Of a DNA stretch of 64,000 nucleotides, positions 55,249-64,000 are shown one piece after another (the stretch's first letter is position 1; each line of letters starts with the position of its first letter). This DNA comes from Helopsaltes ochotensis (Eukaryota; Chordata; Aves; Passeriformes; Locustellidae): the NCBI GenBank assembly GCA_013400155.1, contig VXBM01001342.1:2498-66497 (forward strand), given 5' to 3'. A program made the translations under genes and the position numbers. The notes under the pieces are model-generated. The model had not been told where the DNA came from and ran no database searches. It saw nothing but the letters and a program-made list of their open reading frames with translations.

Positions 55249-57717
55249 AAGCCTAGGAAAAGCTGTCACTTTCGAAGGGCAAAACCAAAGGAAGAGCAGT
55301 TGAATTGGTTTGGGTTTTTTCTTTTCCGACTCACCAAGGGCCGCGGTTGTTTCAAAGCTCGTTTATAGTGCCCAAATTCATCTCAAAGTTTGGTTTTTCT
55401 GCAGTCAAGGCTTCTGTTGGGGCAGTAGTCAGGGAGAAGTGAGAGGGATCAGCTCCATCCTGGCCGTGCTAGACTGGGAAGGTTAATTTGTGTTTTTAAT
55501 GGTGTATCTGTGGGGCACTTCCTAAGTACAAAGAGCGGCTTTAACCTTAAAGTTAAAAGTGCCTGAGATATTCATTCCCCTCTCTGCAAAATACGGATAA
55601 ATACTTCTTGATCTGCCAAAACGGGGCTGTGTGGGTTTAATTAACATTTGCAAAGTGCTTGTGGATAACATCTTTCATCTGAGTCTCTGAAGCAAAATAT
55701 TCTCGGCATCCTCGCTCAGCATCGCAATTATTCCTCCAGCTGTCGTGAGCTGTGCCAACAAAAACTACTCTGCTGTCATCAAGGGATTGTTGATGCCTTG
55801 TGACTTGTTTTGATTTTGATACTCTCTTCCCCCTACTCCTTCTCCCCATACAATTGCTGTATAAAATATAGTGTATTCTCCAGATTTGGGGGAGAGAATA
55901 AACCTGTTCCTTTCTTTCACAAAGTTATTTGTGTCTCATGTTATGTTCTTGCTTGTACCTATATTTTTTTGGTCTATGCCCTTGGAGTAGAACTTTTTGG
56001 TCTCTATTCTTAAAATACTTTTGGTCTTTTTTTTTTTTTTTTTATCTCTTTTTAAAACGCTGCCATAATTTATTAAATACCAGTCCCTCCAGAGAGGCCT
56101 GCTGGCCCATGCACTGTCATTTCTTATTTCAAGGTGGATGTGAAATACCAGATGAATTCCTTCACTCCCTGGACTTGGGTTTGCCTGAGTTCCCACTCAC
56201 AGCGTTTGGGGAGTTAAAACGTCCAACTTTGTTCTCCCAAATGCTACTTTTATTGCTACCAGTGCTTTGTGAAATCCTCTTAAAAATCAGTATTTCTCAA
56301 ATCTACTTTTAAAGGAAGGCTTGTATGCATCCAGTCTCCAAGCCAATAATACTACCCCTAAGAATTTACAAATTAAATAGTTCCAGGTCCTAGCCAGGTT
56401 GAGGTTCAGCCTTCCTGCAAAACCAGAAGCACATCTGAGCCCTCCCCAAGTCTATCACTCAGGTAACTGTGGCCATTACTGTTATTTCTGTGAGGATTCA
56501 TTAATCTTGACTTAAAACACATAGGAGATTTAAAATTTATTTTATATATATATATATACTTGAAGGAAGCACAGACTATCATTTGAAATCTTGGAAGCTC
56601 TAAGCTCATAATTATCTGCGGGAATGAAGACTACAAAGAAAAAAACTTCAAGAGCAGCTGGGTACGGCCTCTTTCATCAACCTGTGTGTTAAATCTGGCT
56701 CTGTTTGCTTTAGCACTTAAACCCTTGCTCCTGTTTGCCCTTCACATGGAATAATGCTGTGGGAGAAAGGGCTGAGGTCTGTCCCACCGTGTGCTGCTCC
56801 TTTGGGAAGGGAGCTGGTTCTTAGTGACATTCTGTTGTTATTGGCAGGGGTTTGAGAGGCAGAAAAATGAAATGCAGCACAAGAACTCCTCTTCCCCTCT
56901 TGAAATTCCAGGTCGTAAATCGCAGAGCGCACAGCAAAATGTGGTTATCCTCTGCCTGGTGCTTTTGGCTTGAGGGCTTTGATGCTCCAAATTGAAATTA
57001 ATAGCCCTGGCTCCCACTGAGGGTGGGGAGAGTTGTGCCTTCCCGAAGATTTGTGTCCGTGTTTGTCAGTGTGAACTCCATTATGGGAGAAGGGACGTCT
57101 GACTCCCACGTCAAATGTAGCAAGTTTCATCTTCCCAGATGAGAGTTCTGAATTCTGCCAAGTGTGTCAACGATGGTTTTAAAAATAATAAATCTGACCA
57201 CGGTGCATGCGCTTCCCTCCTTACCAGGGACTGGGATGTGGTGGGTGAGTACAGCAGGAGCTGGGATGAGATCCACCACTCCCTCCCTGGGCTTTGGGCT
57301 TGAGAGGGAATGGAAAACCTTTGTGTGAGGGACGACTTAATCAACTTAACTTTGCTTAAAAACTGAGGTAAGCCCGTCTGAGCACCTTGATAATAATTTG
57401 CTCTTTATGCAGCTGCTGAGCTCTGAGCTTATGGCAGCACCTTTCCTGTCATGTCCTTCAGGAATGGTGTCCAAGAGGGGCATTCCAAGTGCTGCCCGCA
57501 GCTGGGGAAGGTTTTGTAGTTACTTTCTTTGCTAAAAAGCTTCTGATGTTTTCTTCAGAAATGCCAGGAAATGTTGCCTGATATTTGGAAATCAGTTTTG
57601 CTGCCCTGTTCATTTTGGAATGGTTGGGTTTTCCCTTTTCCTATCTGATGCCTGTGGCAGTGCAGGTGTCTCCGGAGGCAACTTGATTGTTCACGCCCAG
57701 CAACCCTGGATGGGGGA
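55249..57717. other. Non-coding interval with simple repeats
   Basis: It contains a T17 tract at 56027-56043, a (TA)8 run at 56543-56558 and an AATAAA at about 55898 in a 'gggggagagaataaacc' context that recalls a retroviral or mRNA 3' end but has no other support. I see no exon or RNA gene. Confidence 0.5.
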
Positions 57718-57874
57718 ATCAGAGAAACCTGGAATAATTTGGGTTGGAAGGGACCTTAAAGCCCATCCAGTGCCCATGGGCAGGGACACCTTCCACTGTC
57801 CCAGATGGCTCTAAGCCCTGTCCAGCCTGGCCTTGGACACTTCCAGGGATCCAGGGGCAGTCACAGCTTCTCTG
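57718..57874 (-). mobile_element. CR1 LINE 3'-end fragment, minus strand
   Basis: 'tttgggttggaagggacctt', 'aaagcccatccag', 'gcccatgggcagggacacct', 'tccactgtcccagatggctc', 'gccttggacacttccaggga' and 'ggcagtcacagcttctctg' are the complement of the canonical CR1 3' end. It is 5'-truncated at about 157 bases. Confidence 0.94.
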
Positions 57875-60424
57875 AAGACAAGTGGCTGTGAAGAGAGACC
57901 TAGGAAAGGAAAAAGAAAGTAAATAGAACAACAATGTTGAGCAGAGCTTGTTTCTGCAACCCTGAGCTCTGGGTATGAGCAGCTCTGTGCTCTAACGACC
58001 CTCATGGCTACGGAGGAGCGGAGCAGGATGAGCATCCAGGGAAGTTACGGAGTTGTGCCCCTGGACTGGGAACCAAACTGCTTCTCCAGCGTGTGTCATC
58101 CTGTGGTTTTATTGCTGAAAAATGGGGCACCTACTCCCTCTCTTAAGGGACTTTTTGATGTTCCAGTAGTGCTTCATCACCTGAAGAAAGCTCGGAATTA
58201 CATCTGTGAAATTGTAATGCTGTCCCAGAAGCACAGCCTTGTGTATCATTGTCAGATATTTCCCCTCTCTCCAAATACCGGGAGCCATCAGCACATGTTC
58301 CTTTTTTAGCTGCTCTTCACCTCTGGGGCTCTTCTGTTCCTGGAGCAGAGGTGATCAACAAGCGAGCTCGTCATTATTTGTTTCTTTACATATTCCTTAA
58401 TTACAGCACTTGAGAGGAGGGATTTTTCCTATCTGTCCCTCTTGTTCAGTTTGTCTCATCGTAAGCCCTTTTTCGGGGCTGGATTTAACTGGAACTTCAG
58501 CTGGTGTTCAGCCTTCACTTTAAAAATCGTGTGGAAATCCATTCCTAGTGTTAGACCTCTTCACTGTCTGCCTGCCCCAGTGGCCTTTTCTCCTTTTTTT
58601 TTTTTTTTTTGAGCAAACTGGCATTTCTGAAGCTGGGTGAGTTATTCCCCCCCCACCTCTGGGCCGTGTTTTCCCTAAACTGCTGTGATTGATTCCATTC
58701 ACTCCCTTTAAGCAGCCCTTTTCACTTAGCAGAGTCAACACGGTAAAACGAACTTGGAAAACAGATTTGCTATTCCTTAATATTTCAAACTCCCCAGCCT
58801 CCCATTTTTACTTTCTTTTAACAGAAACCTCCTCTGGAAATCTTTTGTTGGAGGTTTTTATCTCCACGTTTGATGGCTGGCTCTGGGCTCCAGCACTCAA
58901 CACACATTTAATGGCCTTAAGCATCATGTAACGCTTCCCATTCCCAGGATCTGTGAGCCTTAGACAGCTCAACATTCACAGCTCTGGAAATTCAGCCATC
59001 TGGGAGGTGGAAAAACGATTATTGACAGAAAGAGCAGCGTCCCACTTCGGTCTGGGAGCAGAAAGTTGGGCTGAGGTTGCTGGGAGGTTTATGGCTCATC
59101 TGTATTTGGATACACGGGCAAATTAATCAGAGTTCAACTTCTCAGGTTCAATTGTTTGAAGTTTATGGAATTTAGTTCTTGCTCTGAATGAAATTTGCCT
59201 GAAGAGTTAAAATTGAGGTAATTGGAAAGAAGGTCACTTCTGCAAATAAAGGTTTCGTATGGTTGGACTAATTGACTTGGATTGATACCCTTTTAGTTAA
59301 AAATAGAGTTATTTTCACGAAGTGAAGTTAGAGCTGGGGTAGGACCCAAGGATTCTTGCTGTTTTCAAAGGGATTCTGATGTACTTTGATTTATTCCCCA
59401 TTTCTGTGGTGGCTAGGCCCCGAGTGTTTGTGTCACTGACTGTGGGCTTGTGTGTGTTGTACTCAGCAAATCCACCCTCCACCAAGGAAAATCTGCCTTC
59501 CCTGTGAAATGAAATGCCTTGAGTCTTGCAGAGCAGTTTTAATTGAAAATTTATTTTAAAGCGAGCAGTGGTTTTGTTCTGGCACAGTAAAGTAGTAAAG
59601 AAGAAAAGCTCCTTGGGTGCTTGTAGGAAATTTCAGGTTTTGTTTTTAATTTTATTCTTTCTTAAATCTATAATGAAAACCACATTTCTGTGCAATGTAA
59701 AGGTTTTAAAGATAGTCCAAATGAAAGCTTGGGCAGCTCAATGGATCTGTTTTCCTATGGAAAATGCTTCTTCCTTAAGGATGTAGTAAAGGCTGAAAAA
59801 TCTTGCTTACAATTTGATTCTCAGATTTCAGTGCAAGTCTGCTTTAAACCTCTCGAATCTACACACATAATTCATCCTTCCTGGCAAAAGCTCCGATGCT
59901 GATTTTCCTTGTAAAATCAATAAACAGAGATAAAGAAGAAAAAAACTAAGTGCTGAGATCTTTGAGTGAAGGGGTGTGCTGCTGCTTTTGCAGGTACTTG
60001 GGAGAAATGAAATTTCAGGCAATTTCCTCATCTCAAGCTGCTGTTCGTTTTTGTAGTGACTTTTAAATCTTGTTCCTTCTCCAGTTCCTTCAAGGAGAGG
60101 AACACTTGCACCGAGCTGAACTCGAGCAGATGGTGTTGGAAAAGTGTGAGCAGGAGAGAGGGACCTGCCGCTGCTCTCAAGCACAGATTAAACACAATTT
60201 CTCTCTGTAAAAGCCCCTCTTAACATTACACCTTGGCTATTTTACCTTGAGTATCATCCTTTCCACTTGAATTACAGTACTGCAGGTTAATTGTAATAAA
60301 TTACCAAGCGTAACTGTGGTGACTGTTTCAACAGCTTGGATCTTGCCTGCCTGATATTTGGGTATGGATAACTCTGATCGGCGTCAGGAATTACTGCCTT
60401 GGCATTGAGTTCAGCACAGTGGAT
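57875..60424. other. Non-coding interval
   Basis: Unique-looking sequence with a T17 tract at 58594-58610. None of the short frames carries a recognisable motif or paired splice sites. Confidence 0.5.
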
Positions 60425-60712
60425 AATCATAAACTCCCAGACTGGTTGGGGCTGAAAGGAACCTTAAAGTGCATCCTGTTCCACCTCCCACTATCCCAGG
60501 TTGCTCCAAGCCCCGTCCAACCTGACCTTGGGCGCTTCCAAGGATCCAGGAGGAGCCACAGCTTCTCCGGGAACCCTGTGGCAGGTCCTCACAGGGGAGA
60601 ATTCCTTGCCAATATCCCATTGAAATCTACACTCTCTCAGCTCCTGTCACTCCATGCCTTTGCAAAATCTCCTTTTCCAGCTCTCTGGGAAGGCCCCCTT
60701 GGTTATCTGCAC
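60425..60712 (-). mobile_element. CR1 LINE 3' fragment, minus strand
   Basis: 'gactggttggggctgaaagg', 'cactatcccaggttgctcca', 'agccccgtccaacctgacct', 'aaggatccaggaggagccac', 'agcttctccgggaaccctg' and 'ttccagctctctgggaaggc' are CR1 in the antisense orientation. It is rather diverged, and the extreme 3' tip is degraded ('ataatcataaactccc'). Confidence 0.9.
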
Positions 60713-60807
60713 TGAGAAGGGTTGGACATTGTGCTGGTTCTTAGCACTTCTTCAGTCTTGTGCTGGTTTTAGAGAGGTGTGGGCAAGATGAAAAGCATTG
60801 GCTTCAT

Positions 60808-60827
60808 TTTTCTTTCTTTCTTTCTTT
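60808..60827 (+). repeat. (TTTC)n microsatellite
   Basis: About five TTTC units followed by AAG. It is a simple repeat. Confidence 0.9.
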
Positions 60828-61262
60828 AAGCCAGGAGGTTTTTTTGGCCTCACTAGAAGCCCAAAGCTGCTTCCCTTGGAGCTGAGGTGTCTCAGGGTGA
60901 TGCTGGAATATGCAGCGCAGAGAGAGCTTGAAGTTGTCTCCAGAAGTGCTCAAAGAGAGAGATTTCTCAGATCTTTTACAGCATAAAGTGTTTTAGTCAC
61001 TGAGGGTGGCTTTTGGCACGACCTCTGCAGTGAGGGCTCTTTCTTCTTGTGGTGGGATCAGGGTGTGACAGGCAGTCCCTGGAGTCTGTCTGATCCCATG
61101 GAGAGCAATTGCTGCCCTCGGGGGAGGATGTGAAGCCACTTCACGTCCTCTCTTCTGAGGAGTTGGTGCATTCCTGTTCAGAGTTCCATGAGCAGGGGCA
61201 CTGGAGGGTTTTCCCTAAAGAAACGTTTACCTGCTCATTGTCTCCTCCACATCCACCCCCAG

Positions 61263-61950
61263 GCCCTTCCCTGGAGTTTGTCTGGGAGCAGCTGGAGCTC
61301 TGGGATGTCACTGGTGACCACCTGTCAGTCAAGCTGTGACATTCCTGCCCTGTCCCCTGGCCTCAGCTCACCTGGCACAGCCTGGATGCGATCCCATGGT
61401 TCAACTTCCAGCTCCAAAATCAGGACAGTTTGGTCCCAGCTCCCTTTTAGGACATTCTCCAGCCTGTGCCGTTTCCTGATCCTTATCTTGGACTGTTTTG
61501 TTCACTCTGGCTTGGTTTAACTCAATATTATAGGTACAGCCCCTGTGTTTAGTCCTTGTTCCTGTCATTTAACCTCTGGTTTTCCCTTGTGTCACCTCTC
61601 TGTGTGGGAACTGAGCCCTTCCAGGTGAGGGGCACTTTTCCAGGATGGTGCCCATGGACCATGTTCTTGGGGCCATCTTTATTTACACTAATATTGGCAC
61701 TAAATTTGCTGATAATCATTGGGTCTTCTCATGGCAGGATTGTCCCTTTTCTGATTTTTTTAATGAAAGTGTTAAAGTCTGTCAGTCCTGTCTGGAGCCT
61801 CAGAACTTTAATTTTGTTGTTTGAAAGTTGTTTTGTCACAACTTTCTCTGATTGGTCTTTATCCTAACATTGGTGCCATCATGCCAAACTCCCTCTTCTG
61901 CCAATGTCTCCAGACCTTAATATGAAATAAAACCATGTGAAATCCAAACT
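61263..61950 (+). other. Candidate terminal coding exon with 3' UTR
   Basis: A very strong acceptor (long pyrimidine tract, 'tctcctccacatccacccccag') ends at 61262. The phase-1 frame then encodes about 25 residues (PSLEFVWEQLELWDVTGD, then HLSVKL) and stops at TGA 61337-61339. A ~590-base non-coding stretch follows to AATAAA at 61926-61931, with a GT-rich tract about 45 bases further on. The start phase fits the end of the candidate exon at 42335, where the split codon would be AGC, serine. A second frame is also open for about 85 codons, which weakens the coding case. The protein is not recognised; an unrecognised repeat could also look like this. Confidence 0.25.
61926..61931 (+). terminator. 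Candidate polyadenylation signal AATAAA
   Basis: A canonical hexamer, with GT-rich sequence ('gtgtctggtcatgaggtgg') at about 61970-61990. It would end the candidate terminal exon starting at 61263. Confidence 0.3.
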
Positions 61951-63016
61951 ATTTCAGCAAAAAACTCCAGTGTCTGGTCATGAGGTGGCTCATGGTGGCC
62001 AGGGAAGCAGTGCTGATGGAAATCTGCACCATCCAAGGGCTCCCTCAGCACAAGATGCTAAAATTACCACCAAAGGAGAGATAACTGGCTGGATATCTCT
62101 CAATTTATGTTGTTTTAATCCATTAAATAATTTACAAAATGCAATCCCACATGGTTTAAGGTTTATGGGGAGAGAGAACGAGGCTGCTTTCTCTTGGTGA
62201 GCCAAGAAGTTCAAAAGCAATAGGTTCCCTTAGGTGATCCCTCACTAACTCTATTTCTTCATCCCATGGCTACAACTTTAGACTTCACAAAACCCAATTT
62301 ATTTTTTTTTTGTGGGGTTTTTTTAGGAGGAATCCAAGATAAATATTGAAACTTCTTAGGTATTCATACTTGAGGCATGTCAAACATCTCGTGTTGGCAG
62401 AACCAGGCACAGTTGAGGCTAATACATAAAAGTGTGATGAAATATTTTCCTCCTGTTTGCTGTTTCTATGAAATTCCCATTTCAGTTTCCTTTTCTGAAC
62501 AAACTGTTACCTTTTTATGGACCCACATCTGTAAGGGATGCTGAGCTTTCAAATTCGTGTGCACCTTTCCACGCACCGGGGTGGGATGTCTCATTCTAAA
62601 GGATATGGGACTCTGTGGACCCTGACAGTGGAAGGAAGGAACTGGTTTTATTCTCTTTAGTGCTTCTTCACTTTTCAGTTTCTGCAGGCTGGAAGTGCCT
62701 CCTTCTAGAAGCGACATAAAATCAAAAGGAGATCTGAGATTTTTCAGCGTTGTGGTTCTTCTCTTTGCACAGCTGGTGCTTCTCGGAGATGTCTCAGATG
62801 GGGAAATGAAACCCCCAGCTTTTATCTGTGGAGCACTGTGTGTTGATTGCTTGAAGTATTGCAAACTCTCAAGTAGTTAAGCGAAATTTCCAGGAAATTA
62901 CCATTATTTAGGTCAGCTAAGTGCCTTTGAGTTGCCTTTTGTGCGTATCTGTTTCTCGTTGCGGCCATACTTCAGAAAAAAATGCAGCTGAAAGAGCAAA
63001 CTGCTTTTGTTTGTGC
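61951..63016. other. Non-coding interval
   Basis: Unique-looking, AT-leaning sequence. The longest frame (minus strand, 62466-62864) has no recognisable domain. Confidence 0.5.
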
Positions 63017-63385
63017 AGAATCATGGAATGGTTTGGGTGGGAAGGGACCTGAAAGATCTCATTTCAACCCCCTACCATGGGCAGGGACACGTTCCACTAT
63101 CCCAGGTTGCTCCAAGCCCCGTTCAACCTGGCCTTGGGCACTTCCAGGGATCCAGGGGCAGCCACAGCTTCTCTGTGCCAGGGCCTCACCACCCTTACAG
63201 GAAACAATTCCTTCCCAATATCCCATCTATCCCTGCCCTCTGGCAGTGGGAAGCCATACCCTGTGTCCTGTCCCTCCATCCCTTGTCCCCAATCCCTCTC
63301 CAGCTCTCCTGGAGCCCCTTTAGGTCCTGGAAGGGGCTCTGAGCTCTCCCTGGATCCTTCTCCAGGTGGAACACCGCCAGCTGAT
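63017..63385 (-). mobile_element. CR1 LINE 3' fragment, minus strand
   Basis: It begins with a near-intact 3' tip, 'agaatcatggaatggtttgg' and 'gtgggaagggacctgaaaga', then 'ctaccatgggcagggacacg', 'ttgctccaagccccgttcaa', 'ggcagccacagcttctctg', 'tacaggaaacaattccttcc', 'cctggagcccctttaggtcc' and 'ggatccttctccaggtggaa'. The low divergence suggests one of the younger insertions in the window. The frames on both strands here are repeat-derived. Confidence 0.96.
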
Positions 63386-63457
63386 CCAATTCCTGCCATC
63401 CTCAAAACGATCACCTCTTTTAATGTGAAGTTTCCCAGGTTATGTTTTAGTGCAAAG

Positions 63458-63688
63458 AAAATGGCCTCAAGCTGCACCAGGGGATCTTCAGGTTAGATAT
63501 GGGGGGGAAAAAAAATCGGTTGTAAAGCATTGGAACAGCTGCTCAGGGCAGTGCTGGAGGCACTAAAAACATGTGGATGTGGCATTTGAGGACGTGGTTT
63601 AGTGGTGACCACAGTGGTGCTGGTCGACAGTTGGGCTTGATGATCTTGGAAAACTTTTCCAGCCTTAACGATGCTGGGATTGTGTGGA
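63458..63688 (+). mobile_element. CR1 LINE 3' fragment, plus strand
   Basis: 'atggcctcaagctgcaccag', 'gggatcttcaggttagatat', 'gtaaagcattggaacagctg', 'acatgtggatgtggcatttg', 'aggacgtggtttagtggtga' and 'cttttccagccttaacgatg' match the subfamily of the copies at 28337 and 47141. It lies about 70 bases after the antisense CR1 at 63017, so the two are arranged 5' end to 5' end. Confidence 0.94.
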
Positions 63689-63711
63689 ACCCAGTGGAGG
63701 AGTCTGTGCTG

Positions 63712-63835
63712 CGTGAAGCGCGCGGCGCAAAATTCAAGTGGACGGGGAGCCCCCCCCGTGTCGTCGGCGATGGAGCGTTTTAATTGAAGGCAGCAGGGCG
63801 TGGCGTTAATGACGGGCGGCCGCCTGTCCCTGCCC
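63712..63835. other. Small CpG cluster
   Basis: CpG density jumps directly after the CR1 (gcgcgcggcgc, cgtgtcgtcggcg, gacgggcggccgcc). At about 120 bases it is too short for a CpG island on its own. It could be a GC-rich exon or the remnant of a methylation-free element. No open frame with splice signals is clear. Confidence 0.4.
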
Positions 63836-64000
63836 GCCTTGGTGGCACCTCGGAGCAGTTCCGTGCCAAACGTCATCAGAGTGTCAGATCTTCAGGAGAT
63901 TGGAGAGGAGGGAGGCTCTGGCAGCTCCGGAGTGTTTATTCCATGAGCACTCTCTGTAGTGCTGCTGGGATGAGGCACAAGGATGTAGAAAAATCCAGGA

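Noticed and set aside
55850..55920. TATA-like and AATAAA words resembling an LTR end
   Set aside because: No TG...CA boundary with a matching target duplication could be found.
60888..61979. Possible 1.1-kb LTR with 5-bp duplication tgagg
   Set aside because: Found only after trying several end points; no second supporting feature, so a five-base match is not evidence.
63077..63496. 139-codon plus-strand and 126-codon minus-strand frames
   Set aside because: Both are contained in or spill out of the CR1 at 63017-63385.

Overview
The window reads as a stretch of bird nuclear genome, most likely a passerine or close relative. The main evidence is repeat content. At least fourteen fragments match the 3' region of CR1 LINEs, with the avian block 'tttaaggtcccttccaaccc' or its complement and the near-tandem 'attctatgat' type ends. 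There are also two solo LTRs of one avian-type endogenous retrovirus family. I see no Alu, L1 or other mammalian repeats and no bacterial gene structure. The sequence is overwhelmingly non-coding: no protein gene can be named with confidence, and almost all long open frames are chance or lie inside repeats.

Layout. About 1-1560 is GC- and CpG-rich and may hold the last exon and 3' end of a plus-strand gene (acceptor at 70/71, AATAAA at 954). From 1561 to 20100 lies ordinary AT-richer intergenic or intronic sequence with four young or middle-aged CR1 fragments, one very old CR1 (12430-13275) and AT-rich blocks that look like conserved non-coding elements. A clear CpG-island promoter sits at 20100-21300. 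It carries recognisable YY1, E2F, NRF1 and ETS sites, a five-copy degenerate ~21-bp TCCGCC repeat and, just downstream, a ~31-bp GC-rich minisatellite. From 21300 to 64000 the sequence looks like long introns or intergenic DNA with microsatellites, one 92-base assembly gap (36560-36651) and nine or more CR1 fragments.

The best-supported structural discovery is a pair of ~345-bp solo LTRs in opposite orientation (53059-53404 plus, 54053-54397 minus). They are ~94% identical by eye, and each is flanked by its own perfect 6-bp target-site duplication (gctgtg and ggggtt). They are therefore independent insertions that form a 345-bp inverted repeat with ~650 bp between arms.

Genes. A few plus-strand exon candidates with good splice sites are reported: 42335-42409 (25 codons, phase 1-1) and a possible terminal exon at 61263 with stop and AATAAA at 61926. 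These two are phase-compatible with each other, so the CpG island, 42335 and 61263 could belong to one plus-strand gene, but I do not recognise the protein. Weaker candidates lie at 25147 and 26570. No tRNA, rRNA, CRISPR or recognisable small RNA was found, and I see no convincing novel multi-gene system.
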